In this document: in pieces, positions 16,039 through 25,080 of the stretch
Numbering within the stretch: position 1 is the first letter of the stretch
Layout of the letters: each line of letters begins with the position of its first letter
Made by a program: the position numbers and the translations under genes
NCBI GenBank assembly: GCA_913058295.1
Contig: CAJXRD010000021.1
Span: forward strand, 1-45,592
From: an uncultured Flavobacteriales bacterium
Lineage (GTDB): Bacteria > Bacteroidota > Bacteroidia > Flavobacteriales > Flavobacteriaceae
DNA length: 45,592 nucleotides
Direction: 5' to 3'
Notes under the pieces: generated by a model
Databases searched by the model: none
What the model saw: the letters and a program-made list of their open reading frames with translations, nothing else
What the model was told of the DNA's origin: nothing

Positions 16039-17286
16039 TTAGTTTTTTAAAATTTCTTTTAAAAGTAATTCTAAAGCCTTATTTGTCGCTTTAGCCACAA
16101 CTCTTTCTCTAGGTTCTCCAAAATTAAATTTTTCTGAGAAAACACCACTCGGACTAGCAATTGCAATAAAAACCGTTCCAAGCTCATCGACAGCATCTCC
16201 TTTTGTTGGACCAGCAATACCCGTGGTTGAAAGTGCATAATCAGTATTAAACAATTTGTTAGATTGAACAGCCATTGCCTCTGCAACTTCTTTACTCACT
16301 ACTGTATGCTCATTTATCAACTGTTCATCTACACCTAAAACATCAATTTTGGTATCGGTTGCATAAGGCACAGTACTCCCTCTAAAAAAGGCTGAAATCC
16401 CTGCTAAGGACGTAATTTGTTCTGTTATTGCTCCACCAGTGCAACTTTCTGTTAAACTTAAAGTTTTTTCCTTTTGAATAAACAATTTAGCTATTCGTCC
16501 TACAATGGCAGTTTCTTCTTCATATCCTATTGCAATCTCATTTAACAGACCATGCAAAACTTTCATTTCTTTATCTACAGCCCTAACCACATTTTCCTTC
16601 ACTTTTCCTTTTGAGGATAATCGCAATCTAACTCTTCCTAAAGATGGCAAATAAGCAAGCTTAATAGATTTTGGTAATTTATCTTCCCACTTATGAATGA
16701 TTCTTACAATTTCACTTTCCCCCATGCCATAAGTCAATAAGGTTCTATGGTAAATAAAGGGGCAATCAAATTTATCAACTATTCTTGGTAAAACTTCAGA
16801 TTCAATCAACCGCTTCATTTCGTAGGGTACGCCTGGCAAAGAAATAAAAACTGTTTCGTTCTTCTCCATCCACATTCCTGGTGCGGATCCAAAATTATTT
16901 TTTAATACTGTTGCTCTTGAAGGGACTAATGCCTGGTTTAGACTTTCAGGCAATAAGGGGTGATTTGTAAATTTTTTGTAGAGTGCTTTTACATGAGTTA
17001 AAACTGCTTTATCTTCAACCAAGGTATCTTCTAAATATTTACAGAAAGTTTGTTTGGTAATATCATCTTTTGTAGGCCCTAATCCTCCAGTAACGATTAC
17101 TATATCCACTCTTTTTTCAGCATCATTCAATGCCTGTAAAATATGAGCTTCATCGTCTTGAATGGATGTAAGTTGGTAAACCTGAACTCCAATTTTATTG
17201 AGTTCTTTAGAAATGAATGCTGAGTTTGTGTCTACAATCTGACCAATTAAAATCTCATCTCCAATTGTGATTATTTCAGCAAGCAT
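16039..17286 (-). CDS. cinA: CinA family protein (competence/damage-inducible, nicotinamide-nucleotide amidohydrolase)
   Basis: This 415-aa protein joins an N-terminal MoaB/MoeA-like domain (MLAEIITIGDEILIGQIVDTN, VTGGLGPTKDD), linked to ADP-ribose/COG1058 pyrophosphatase activity, to a C-terminal PncC-type amidase domain (about 255-415) with SLTESCTGGAI and STTGIAGP. It recycles nicotinamide mononucleotide in NAD metabolism; a role in competence is only historical. The stop codon of the HPt gene is adjacent to its ATG with no intergenic base, so translation is probably coupled. Confidence 0.94.
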   Translation of the reverse strand: MLAEIITIGDEILIGQIVDTNSAFISKELNKIGVQVYQLTSIQDDEAHILQALNDAEKRVDIVIVTGGLGPTKDDITKQTFCKYLEDTLVEDKAVLTHVKALYKKFTNHPLLPESLNQALVPSRATVLKNNFGSAPGMWMEKNETVFISLPGVPYEMKRLIESEVLPRIVDKFDCPFIYHRTLLTYGMGESEIVRIIHKWEDKLPKSIKLAYLPSLGRVRLRLSSKGKVKENVVRAVDKEMKVLHGLLNEIAIGYEEETAIVGRIAKLFIQKEKTLSLTESCTGGAITEQITSLAGISAFFRGSTVPYATDTKIDVLGVDEQLINEHTVVSKEVAEAMAVQSNKLFNTDYALSTTGIAGPTKGDAVDELGTVFIAIASPSGVFSEKFNFGEPRERVVAKATNKALELLLKEILKN

Positions 17287-17628
17287 CTATAAATTAAAAT
17301 CTCTTTTTAATTCATCAAAAACAGTATGTAACTTAGTAGAAATGTTCTCAATATTTGCACTTATTGAAGATTGACTCTTTAAAGATCTTGTCCAAGATTC
17401 TAGGCTAGTAATATCCTTACCTAAATTTAAACCAAACATTTCTAAATTTGGTTTCATTTTATGCGCGAATTGATAGGCTAACTCTCTATTGTTATTTACA
17501 ATAGCCTCTTCCATTGCTTTTAAGTCTGGCGGAATCTCTTCTAAGAAAGTTTTTGCAATAATTGCAATAAATTCTTTATCGCCGCCAGCAATTTCATTAA
17601 GATTTTCAATTGAATAGTTTTTACTCAT
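17287..17628 (-). CDS. Orphan HPt (histidine phosphotransfer) domain protein
   Basis: A 113-aa helical protein with AHKMKPNLEMFGL at 55-67. His56 is the predicted phosphorylated residue, with Lys59 and Gly66 matching the HPt pattern HxxK...G; Pro60 replaces the usual Gly. There is no kinase or receiver domain in the protein or nearby, so it probably relays phosphate between proteins encoded elsewhere. It is embedded without gaps between an FAH-family gene and cinA: the stop codon of one neighbour and start codon of the other abut it on each side. Confidence 0.85.
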   Translation of the reverse strand: MSKNYSIENLNEIAGGDKEFIAIIAKTFLEEIPPDLKAMEEAIVNNNRELAYQFAHKMKPNLEMFGLNLGKDITSLESWTRSLKSQSSISANIENISTKLHTVFDELKRDFNL

Positions 17629-18240
17629 TTATTTAACTTTTATAGAAAACACTTCTGTGTTTTCAATGAAACCAGTCAAAGTATCATTAGAGATTACTTT
17701 GGCAACTCCCGAAGGTGTGCCCGTAAATATAACATCTCCAATCTTTAAAGTAAAATATTTTGAAATATATTCGATTAACGCATCAATTTTCCACAACATT
17801 AAGGAGGTATTTCCGCTTTGTTGCAGTTTATCGTTTTTTTCTAGCCTAAAATTAATGTCATTAACATTGCTAAAAGTACTCTTTGGAAGAAATTTACCAA
17901 TAACAGCAGATCCATCAAATCCTTTTGACTTTTCCCAAGGCAAACCCTTTTCTTTTAATTCAGACTGAAGATCTCTTGCAGTAAAATCGATTCCTAAACC
18001 TATTTCATCGTAATATTTATATGCAAATTTTTTATCGATGTGTTTTCCTACTCGATTAATTTTAACTAAAATTTCGACTTCGTGATGCACATTGTTTGAA
18101 AATTCAGGAATAAAGAAGGCTTGCTTTTTTAAAACGATTGCAGTATCTGGTTTTAAAAATAAAACCGGTTCTCTAGGAGTTGCATTATTAAGCTCCTCAA
18201 TATGTTCAGCATAATTTCTACCTACACAAATGATTTTCAT
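17629..18240 (-). CDS. Fumarylacetoacetate hydrolase (FAH) family protein
   Basis: This 203-aa protein has the FAH C-terminal fold: MKIICVGRNYAEHIEELNN at the start, HHEVEILVKI with metal-binding Glu residues, and GDVIFTGTPSGV near the end. Members cleave or tautomerise acylpyruvates or decarboxylate oxaloacetate; the substrate is not determinable here. I chose ATG at 18238-18240 rather than an in-frame ATG 16 codons upstream because MKIICVGRNY is the conserved family start and the extra residues are unrelated. The next gene downstream (HPt) starts immediately before its stop codon. Confidence 0.88.
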   Translation of the reverse strand: MKIICVGRNYAEHIEELNNATPREPVLFLKPDTAIVLKKQAFFIPEFSNNVHHEVEILVKINRVGKHIDKKFAYKYYDEIGLGIDFTARDLQSELKEKGLPWEKSKGFDGSAVIGKFLPKSTFSNVNDINFRLEKNDKLQQSGNTSLMLWKIDALIEYISKYFTLKIGDVIFTGTPSGVAKVISNDTLTGFIENTEVFSIKVK

Positions 18241-18329
18241 AAGCCCAATATAATTGTTAATTTGGTTATACTTCGACGAGCACAGCACAGGTATGCTTTC
18301 GCTATTAACAAAAACCTAAAGCGCTCGTT

Positions 18330-19157
18330 TTATTTATTATTAAATTTTTGTTTTAATAAATCTAATCCTTCATTTGTTATTGGACCAGCATCTTTATTTT
18401 TTATTCTCGTTTTCAAATCACGCAATACCTTCTTCGTATATTTAGGAAAGTCTGCGTTTTGAATCCAACTAAAATAACCTGGCTCCGTTTTAAATAACTC
18501 CTCTATTACTTTGCCTTTGTGCTTTCCGAAAGAAATTATCTCTTGACCTTCTTTATTATACCCAACAAATCCTGCAAAATCTGCAAAGTTTTGATGCGAA
18601 CTAAAACTTGAAAGAAAATCAATATCGTTTTCTAAATCTTCATATTTATCTAACTGAGCTTTTAACACTTCATAAGTAGCCATCGTATCGGCTTCAGCAC
18701 TGTGAGCGTTTGTTAAATCTTTATCGCAATAGAAATTATACGCAGCTTCTAATGTCCTTTTTTCCATTTTATGAAAAATAGTCTGAACATCTACTGCTAC
18801 GTTTTTCTTTAAATCGAAATCTATTTCAGCTCTCAATAATTCTTCGGCAAGAAGAGGTATATCGAATCTATTAGAGTTAAAACCACCTAAATCGCTATCT
18901 TTAATAAGTTCGTATACTTTGGAAGCTAATTCCTTAAAAGTCGGCTCATTCGCTACCATTTCATCAGAAATACCATGAATTGCAGTGGTAACAGCAGGAA
19001 TCTTCATCTCTGGGTTAACCCGCCAAGTAAAACTTTCTTTATTTCCGTTAGGAAAAACTTTAAGAATGGATATTTCAACAATTCTATCTTTAGAAACATT
19101 GGTTCCAGTAGTCTCTAAATCAAAAAAACAAATAGGTTTATTTAGTTTTAATTCCAT
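18330..19157 (-). CDS. DnaQ-like DEDDh 3'-5' exonuclease
   Basis: This 275-aa protein has exonuclease motif I FFDLETTG (Asp13, Glu15), motif II around FNSNRFDIPLL, and motif III HSAEADTMATY with the catalytic His and Asp, giving a DEDDh nuclease like the Pol III epsilon subunit. The C-terminal part (about 205-262: SFGKHKGKVIEEL, GYFSWIQNADFP) is the small accessory domain often found fused to such exonucleases in Bacteroidota. It is more likely a stand-alone repair or RNA/DNA-trimming enzyme than the replicative proofreader. It starts the minus-strand run leading through the FAH and HPt genes to cinA, with an 89-bp gap before the FAH gene. Confidence 0.9.
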   Translation of the reverse strand: MELKLNKPICFFDLETTGTNVSKDRIVEISILKVFPNGNKESFTWRVNPEMKIPAVTTAIHGISDEMVANEPTFKELASKVYELIKDSDLGGFNSNRFDIPLLAEELLRAEIDFDLKKNVAVDVQTIFHKMEKRTLEAAYNFYCDKDLTNAHSAEADTMATYEVLKAQLDKYEDLENDIDFLSSFSSHQNFADFAGFVGYNKEGQEIISFGKHKGKVIEELFKTEPGYFSWIQNADFPKYTKKVLRDLKTRIKNKDAGPITNEGLDLLKQKFNNK

Positions 19158-19190
19158 TAAAAAATCAATTCTGTGTTAAAGATTTATAAT

Positions 19191-20504
19191 CTATACCTCT
19201 CTATTACTATCCCAAGCTTCTAAATAATCTGCTACGGCTTTTACAAACTGTCCACCTAAAGCTCCGTTTACAACTCTATGATCGTAAGAATGAGATAAAA
19301 ACATTTTATAGCGTATTCCAATAAAGTCACCATCTGGTGTTTCAATTACCGCTGGAACTTTTCTAATGGCTCCTAAAGCCAAAATTCCAACTTGTGGTTG
19401 ATTAATAATTGGAGTTCCCATAATACTACCAAAAGTACCTACATTGGTTACCGTATAAGTTCCGCCTTGTATATCATCTGGTTTTAATTTTCCATCACGT
19501 GCACGACCAGCAAGATCATTCACTGCTTTAGCCATACCAACTAGGTTCAGTTGATCTGCATTTTTTATCACAGGAACAATTAAATTTCCGTCCCCTAGTG
19601 CGGCTGCCATCCCTAAGTTAATATTTTTTCTCTTGATAATTTTATCCCCATCTACAGAAATGTTTAACATAGGATAAAGTTTCAATGCTTTAGCAACCGC
19701 TTCTAAGAATATTGGAGTAAACGTAAGGTTCTCTCCTTCGCGTTTTGCAAAACTATCTTTCACTTTTTTACGCCAATTCCAAATATTGGTAACATCTGCC
19801 TCTATAAAAGATTGCACATGGGCAGCTGTTTGGATACTCTCTACCATATGGTGAGCTATTAGCTTACCCATACGTGACATTTCTATAATTTCATCACCTC
19901 CATTTATAGATATTGTGCTTCGACTAGGCTCAGCAACCGTATTCTTTTGTTTAGAAGATGTGCTTGTTGTTATATTTTGTTTAGCAGGTTGCGCTTTACG
20001 TTTTTCTATATATTCTAAGATATCGTTTTTAGTAACCCTACCTTCATTTCCAGTACCAGAAATACCGTCCAATTCTTGCTGAGAAACCTCTTCGGTTGCA
20101 GCAATTTTTTTAACTAATGGAGAATAAAATCTTTTATCTGAGCTTTGAACAACTGTTTGAGCTACTTCAATAGTAGCTTCTACTTTAGCAACAACTTCTG
20201 GTGATGGACTTGAAACAGTTTCTTTAGCAACAACAGTACTTGCTTCTTGAACTGCGTTTTCTCCTTCAATTTCAATAACTGCAATGGTTTGTCCAACTTG
20301 TATCACATCGTCTACTTCAAACAACTTTTCAACCAAAACACCAGACACCTCACTTGGCACCTCACTATCTACCTTATCTGTTGCAATCTCTAACACCGCC
20401 TCATCTTCCTCAATGGTATCACCCACCTCTTTAAGCCAGCTTGTTAGTGTAGCCTCTGCAACACTTTCACCCATTTTTGGAAGTTTCAATTCAAATTTTG
20501 CCAT
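19191..20504 (-). CDS. 2-oxo acid dehydrogenase dihydrolipoyl acyltransferase (E2)
   Basis: This 437-aa protein has one lipoyl domain (1-80; lipoylated Lys44 in EIATDKVDSEVP), an Ala/Val/Thr-rich linker, an E1/E3-binding domain (127-166; GTGNEGRVTKNDILEYI) and a catalytic acyltransferase core (about 205-437). The composition suits branched-chain or 2-oxoglutarate dehydrogenase E2. The catalytic motif, normally HxxxDG, reads HRVVNG: His409 is present but Asp is Asn413 (codon AAC on the minus strand). The E1 and E3 genes are not adjacent. A candidate promoter lies about 40 bp upstream, so the gene may be monocistronic. Confidence 0.92.
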   Translation of the reverse strand: MAKFELKLPKMGESVAEATLTSWLKEVGDTIEEDEAVLEIATDKVDSEVPSEVSGVLVEKLFEVDDVIQVGQTIAVIEIEGENAVQEASTVVAKETVSSPSPEVVAKVEATIEVAQTVVQSSDKRFYSPLVKKIAATEEVSQQELDGISGTGNEGRVTKNDILEYIEKRKAQPAKQNITTSTSSKQKNTVAEPSRSTISINGGDEIIEMSRMGKLIAHHMVESIQTAAHVQSFIEADVTNIWNWRKKVKDSFAKREGENLTFTPIFLEAVAKALKLYPMLNISVDGDKIIKRKNINLGMAAALGDGNLIVPVIKNADQLNLVGMAKAVNDLAGRARDGKLKPDDIQGGTYTVTNVGTFGSIMGTPIINQPQVGILALGAIRKVPAVIETPDGDFIGIRYKMFLSHSYDHRVVNGALGGQFVKAVADYLEAWDSNREV

Positions 20505-20542
20505 AATAATTTTCTTACTAAACCTGTTTTATTTTAACGATG

Positions 20543-20550
20543 CAAAATTA
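20543..20550 (-). promoter_or_regulatory. Candidate -7 element (TAATTTTG) for the E2 gene
   Basis: The minus-strand octamer TAATTTTG fits TAnnTTTG and lies 39 bp upstream of the E2 start codon. No clear -33 TTG is visible. Confidence 0.5.
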
Positions 20551-20583
20551 GTTAAAATTTATATGTTAATTGTAGCTATTTTT

Positions 20584-21711
20584 TTAAAATACTTGAACAG
20601 ACCCTTTTTGATCGCTTTGGTCGCTTCCCAACAGGAAACTACAACTAGGAGGACATATGCGAAAGGTGTTTCCTTGATTAGCCAATTTTTTCATCACCAT
20701 AAATATTTGAGAATAGGACATATAATCTACATCAAAAATAATATGACTGTTTGTGATGATTTCATCTGAAAAAATGGTCTTTGAAGTTGTTTTAATTTTT
20801 GAGCTGTGTGTTTCTGAAATATTTTTAAGCAACATCAAGTTTTCTGTCAAGACATAGATAGTTTTATCTTCTTGAGAATCGATAGACTGACTCTGAATTG
20901 TTTTATTACGACTATTTTTTGCAATAAAAAGTCCCACACGCACTAAAGAATTGAATAAGAAATTAGTTTTAAAATGTTTTTTATAAAAAATTTCCATCGC
21001 TCCATAAAAACGATCTAAATATTCCGCGTTTTTCATTGTACTCTCTCCTTTATAATGCAAAATACTTATATCACCTAAATAATGGTTTTTATATCCAGCC
21101 TTGGTTATTTTATAGGAAAAATCTATATCCTCTCCATACATAAAATAGTCTTCATCAAAACCATTAACCTCATTATAAACCTTTCTTTCCAATAACATAA
21201 AAGCACCTACCAAAACAGCAACTTGCCCTTTTCCTTCTGGAGTAATATGGTTTGCATAATAGCTTTTTCCACTACCAAATAGTTTAAGTAAAGAAGCTTT
21301 TGGTGTTGGTAAATTTCGTTTGCTTTCTGGTAAGTAAGCACCTGTACCATCCATTAAGTAAATTCCTAGTACCCCTAAGTCACTGATACTTTCTGCATAA
21401 AATAGTGCCTTTACAAAGGTATCTTCAGCAACTGCAGTATCTGGATTTAATATACAGACATATTCTCCCTTTGCGATTTTCACCGCTTGATTGTTTGCTT
21501 TACTAAAGCCAACGTTTTCTTTATTTTCGATTAAGGTTATTTCAGGAAATTTCGTTTTCACCATAGTACAACTATCGTCTGGCGAATTGTTATCTATAAT
21601 GATAATTTCTGAATCAATAATTTTCAAACTTCGCTGAACACTTAGAATGCACTGTTCTAAAAAATATTGAACATTATAATTAAGTATGATTACAGATAAC
21701 TTCAAAATCAA
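20584..21711 (-). CDS. Glycosyltransferase family 2, TTG start
   Basis: This 375-aa protein opens with the GT2 motif LSVIILNYN and has [12 protein letters not shown] (nucleotide binding), ILNPDTAV (DxD-type, Asp91) and [18 protein letters not shown]. It resembles the rhamnosyltransferase-like GT2 group that uses NDP-sugars at the membrane. Residues after about 255 match nothing I recognise. The start is TTG (21709-21711): the conserved GT2 strand begins at residue 5 and no ATG or GTG is available, and the TTGA sequence overlaps the recR stop codon, implying translational coupling. Confidence 0.9.
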   Translation of the reverse strand: MILKLSVIILNYNVQYFLEQCILSVQRSLKIIDSEIIIIDNNSPDDSCTMVKTKFPEITLIENKENVGFSKANNQAVKIAKGEYVCILNPDTAVAEDTFVKALFYAESISDLGVLGIYLMDGTGAYLPESKRNLPTPKASLLKLFGSGKSYYANHITPEGKGQVAVLVGAFMLLERKVYNEVNGFDEDYFMYGEDIDFSYKITKAGYKNHYLGDISILHYKGESTMKNAEYLDRFYGAMEIFYKKHFKTNFLFNSLVRVGLFIAKNSRNKTIQSQSIDSQEDKTIYVLTENLMLLKNISETHSSKIKTTSKTIFSDEIITNSHIIFDVDYMSYSQIFMVMKKLANQGNTFRICPPSCSFLLGSDQSDQKGSVQVF

Positions 21712-22328
21712 GAATTTTTTAAGGAAGCTTCAAAAGGAATTCTATTCACAATACTTCTACCAAGGGTAACCTCATCTGCATATTCTAATTCATCGCCCAC
21801 CGATATCCCTCTTGCAATGGTAGTGGTAGTAATTTCATATTGCTCTATTTGTCTAAAAATAAAAAAGTTGGTAGTATCTCCTTCCATAGTAGAACTAAGA
21901 GCAAAAATAAGCTCTTTCACCTTTCCAGATTTTACTTTTTCCACTAGGGATGCAATATTTAACTCACTAGGACCAATTCCATCCATAGGGGATATTTTAC
22001 CACCTAATACATGATATTGCCCTCTAAATTGGCTTGTATTTTCTATTGCCATTACATCGCGAATATCTTCTACAACACAAATAATTTCTTCACGTCTATT
22101 TTGATTGGAACATATTTCGCATAATTCCTTGTCTGATATATTATGACAATTTTTACAAAATATTATTTCATCTCTCATTAACTGCAGACTTTGCGAAAGA
22201 TTTTGAGTATGTTCTTTGGGTTGCTTTAATAGGTGCAATACCAAACGTAAAGCCGTACGTTTCCCAATACCCGGAAATTGTGACATTTCGTTTACTGCGT
22301 TTTCAAGAAGTTTTGATGAAAAATCCAT
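21708..22328 (-). CDS. recR: Recombination protein RecR
   Basis: This 206-aa recombinational repair mediator acts with RecF/RecO in gap repair. It has an N-terminal helix-hairpin-helix ([12 protein letters not shown], 18-29), a zinc finger with Cys58, Cys61, Cys70 and Cys73, and a Toprim domain starting near [10 protein letters not shown], followed by [16 protein letters not shown] at the C-terminus. Length and order are normal. It overlaps the GT2 start by four bases. Confidence 0.97.
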   Translation of the reverse strand: MDFSSKLLENAVNEMSQFPGIGKRTALRLVLHLLKQPKEHTQNLSQSLQLMRDEIIFCKNCHNISDKELCEICSNQNRREEIICVVEDIRDVMAIENTSQFRGQYHVLGGKISPMDGIGPSELNIASLVEKVKSGKVKELIFALSSTMEGDTTNFFIFRQIEQYEITTTTIARGISVGDELEYADEVTLGRSIVNRIPFEASLKNS

Positions 22329-22357
22329 TGCTAATTTATGGATAGCAAGATAAAAAA

Positions 22358-22393
22358 AATGCTTCAGAAAAAAATTAATTTTCCTGAAGCATT
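22358..22393 (-). terminator. Intrinsic terminator of the T9SS propeller gene
   Basis: The inverted repeat AATGCTTCAG (22358-22367) and CTGAAGCATT (22384-22393), with an A/T-rich loop, is followed on the minus strand by a T-run of about seven. It lies about 20 bp beyond the propeller gene stop codon. Confidence 0.85.
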
Positions 22394-22413
22394 ACAATCT
22401 AAATTTTTAATTC

Positions 22414-24909
22414 TTATTCTTTAATAAGTTTTTTGGTTACCGCTCCTTTATCAGAATTAATTCTAATAAAATAGATGCCATTATTTAATTCAGAAATATC
22501 CATTGTATGCTCATTAGAGATAGATACATCTGCTTGATAAATAACTAATTTCCCTAATATATCGAACACTCTAATATCTGCATCAACGCTTTTCTGAAGA
22601 TTTATAGTTACTGTTGAGTTTGCTGGATTAGGATACAAAGCTATGCTAGATTCAGATATAAAATCCTCAGTCCCTAAATTAGGATTCCCTTTTTGAGAAG
22701 ACCAAAAACCTCTTCCATAAGTAGCCGCATAAATTTTACCATCCACAGAATTTATTTCCATTTCATTGATAATTACATTTGGCAAGTTATTACTATATGG
22801 TTGCCATTCAGTAAAAGTATTGTCTATATAGTATATACCGTAATTCATCCCTACATATAAAGCTTCCGCTCCATTATCATCCCACACCACAGACATTGCA
22901 CTAAAATTAGGCAAGTTAAATAAATAACTGTTCCAAGTAACACCTCCATCTGAAGATACAACAACCTTATCTCCACTACTAGTAGCAACAGCCACTAAAT
23001 CTGGATTAGTTGGGTGAATAGCGATAGATCTAATTAAACCTACAGGAGGTGTCATTATTTCCCAGTCTGTAGCTCCACCATCTGTTGTTTTGTATAAAAA
23101 TGTACTTCTTCCAGCATACATTACTTGATTGTTTGAAGGAGCAATTTTTAAATGATCTAAACTAGAAGGGAATTGTTGAGAGATTTCTACCCAACTACCT
23201 CCTCCTCCACCGGATTCAGATTTGTAAACAAAATTATATCCTAAATAAATGGTATTCGTAACTGTTGGATCTTGTTCAAAAGGAGTTACCCAATTTCCTT
23301 GTCCTACTCCTGGTTCACTTAATCCATTTTGTGTAAGTCCACCATTATCTGTTCTGTACAATTGCCCATTTTGAGAAGTACCAAACATTCTAAGAGGATT
23401 ATCTTTATCGATAAATGATTCCATACCATCAGCTCCTAGCCAATCTCTCCATCCTTCTTCAGAAGTATAAAATGAAGTCCCATTATCTTGAGAACCTCCA
23501 GAGATAATAACATCTTGAGATTGTGTAATACCAAGTTTATAGTTTTGTCTTATGCCTAATCCTTGATGGATACTTTCAAAATAAGTAGCATTTAATACGG
23601 GAGTATTTTCAGCTTTAAAAAGCCCACCATCTGTTCCTGCGAACATCGTTGTTCCTGCAAATACTAATAAATCCACATCTGCATGACAGTATCCTTTACC
23701 TGCATTTTCAGCTTGAGTTGGAATCCAATCTGATGTGTTTTCAAAATCAACTCCACCATTCATAGAACGCCAAGTAAGTACTCCTGCAATATGCACTTCA
23801 TTAACATCTGCTGGATTTACAGCAACGTCCATATCTCTGGGAGCTTGTCCTCCAGAATCAACACCATTGGTGTCATAACCAAAATAATTTCTTCCAGCAT
23901 GATTTAATTCTGTAAAACTACTTCCACTATCGTTAGAAACATAAAAACCACCAAAACTTCCACCGGATGCTTCTACTACATAAACTACCTCTGGATCATC
24001 AAGAGAGACAGCCATCATTTTAGGAGCTGTAGGAAATCCTCCAATAGTTGTAAATGTATCTCCTCCGTCTGTAGAAATATGAACACTGTTTCCTGAAGCA
24101 TAAACAACACTTGGGTCTCCAGGCTTAAATTCAAGGTCATAACCTCTATTATCTGTTACTGCAGAAGTCCAAGTAACACCACCATCTATAGATTTTTTAA
24201 TACCTCCATTTTGAGATGTAGCAAACATAATATTAGAATCTGTAGGGTGAATTAAAATTCTATTCACATTTGAAGTTCCTAAATCCCCTAATTGATTCCA
24301 AGTTGCACCAGAATCGGTAGATTTATAAATCAAACCATTATCAGATCCAAAAATATAATTATTAGAATTTGCAGGATCAATTACTACAGAGTAAACAGAT
24401 AAATTTGAAAAGAAATCACCAAGAGGTGTCCAATTTAATCCCCCATCTGTAGTACTCCAAACTCCACCAGTTTGAGCACCTACAATAATATGATCAATAT
24501 CATTTTTATCTATATCGACTCCTGTGATTCTTCCTAAACCAGGACTCCATGCAGAAGTAGCATTATAGTTAAAAGGACCTAGTTCTTCCCAGTTATCTGT
24601 ACCTGCTTGTCTGTTTTGTGAAGTTTCATTTAAATATGCATTATATCTTTCTAATTCTGCTATATTCTCTTCTGAAGTTGGTAAATAACCATTTTCATTC
24701 ATTAAACGCATGGCATTATATTCCCAACGCTTAAACTGTTTATAACCAGACCCTCTACCCTTATCGATATCTGCAAAATATGCTTCTGCATTTTCGATTA
24801 TTTCTTCAACACTAAAAGTGCCCTCATCTATCATTACCTTATATTCTTGAGAATGAGCAGTGATTACTCCAAGAAAAAACACAAACATTACTAATAATTT
24901 TTTTTTCAT
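22414..24909 (-). CDS. Secreted BNR/VPS10-like beta-propeller protein with T9SS type-A sorting domain
   Basis: This 831-aa protein has a Sec signal peptide (MKKKLLVMFVFFLGVITAHS, cleavage near residue 20), many propeller blades bearing Asp-box signatures such as STDGGLNW, STDSGATW, SIDGGVTW and SSDGGVTW, and a C-terminal type IX secretion sorting domain (about 757-831: LYPNPANSTVTI, DILGKLV, GIYFIRI, KKLIKE). It should be exported across the outer membrane and anchored or released. The blades resemble those of sortilin/VPS10 and BNR glycosidase families, but no catalytic residues are evident, so ligand binding or adhesion is as likely as hydrolysis. Similar hairpins lie on both sides of the gene. 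Confidence 0.9.
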   Translation of the reverse strand: MKKKLLVMFVFFLGVITAHSQEYKVMIDEGTFSVEEIIENAEAYFADIDKGRGSGYKQFKRWEYNAMRLMNENGYLPTSEENIAELERYNAYLNETSQNRQAGTDNWEELGPFNYNATSAWSPGLGRITGVDIDKNDIDHIIVGAQTGGVWSTTDGGLNWTPLGDFFSNLSVYSVVIDPANSNNYIFGSDNGLIYKSTDSGATWNQLGDLGTSNVNRILIHPTDSNIMFATSQNGGIKKSIDGGVTWTSAVTDNRGYDLEFKPGDPSVVYASGNSVHISTDGGDTFTTIGGFPTAPKMMAVSLDDPEVVYVVEASGGSFGGFYVSNDSGSSFTELNHAGRNYFGYDTNGVDSGGQAPRDMDVAVNPADVNEVHIAGVLTWRSMNGGVDFENTSDWIPTQAENAGKGYCHADVDLLVFAGTTMFAGTDGGLFKAENTPVLNATYFESIHQGLGIRQNYKLGITQSQDVIISGGSQDNGTSFYTSEEGWRDWLGADGMESFIDKDNPLRMFGTSQNGQLYRTDNGGLTQNGLSEPGVGQGNWVTPFEQDPTVTNTIYLGYNFVYKSESGGGGGSWVEISQQFPSSLDHLKIAPSNNQVMYAGRSTFLYKTTDGGATDWEIMTPPVGLIRSIAIHPTNPDLVAVATSSGDKVVVSSDGGVTWNSYLFNLPNFSAMSVVWDDNGAEALYVGMNYGIYYIDNTFTEWQPYSNNLPNVIINEMEINSVDGKIYAATYGRGFWSSQKGNPNLGTEDFISESSIALYPNPANSTVTINLQKSVDADIRVFDILGKLVIYQADVSISNEHTMDISELNNGIYFIRINSDKGAVTKKLIKE

Positions 24910-25011
24910 AGCTTTAATTTAATTTTTTAAAAGCCGAAAGTAATATTAATATTCTTTAAAAATTAATAAAATATTCTTAAAATTTTAACTATTAAGAAAT
25001 TAGAAAAAAAA

Positions 25012-25041
25012 CCTTCAGAAAAAATGATTATTTTATGAAGG
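25012..25041 (-). terminator. Terminator-like hairpin between divergent genes
   Basis: CCTTCA (25012-25017) pairs with TGAAGG (25036-25041), with inner AAAAT/ATTTT pairing. On the minus strand it is followed by eight T residues. Its position upstream of the minus-strand propeller gene is odd: it could only end transcription coming antisense from the symporter region or from a short unseen RNA. Confidence 0.5.
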
Positions 25042-25080
25042 ATTGTATTTTTACAAGAAATCATAATTAGAAGAACGCTC

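Noticed and set aside
18241-18288. N-terminal 16-residue extension of the FAH-family gene
   Set aside because: The conserved family N-terminus MKIICVGRNY begins at the later ATG, and the extra residues match nothing.
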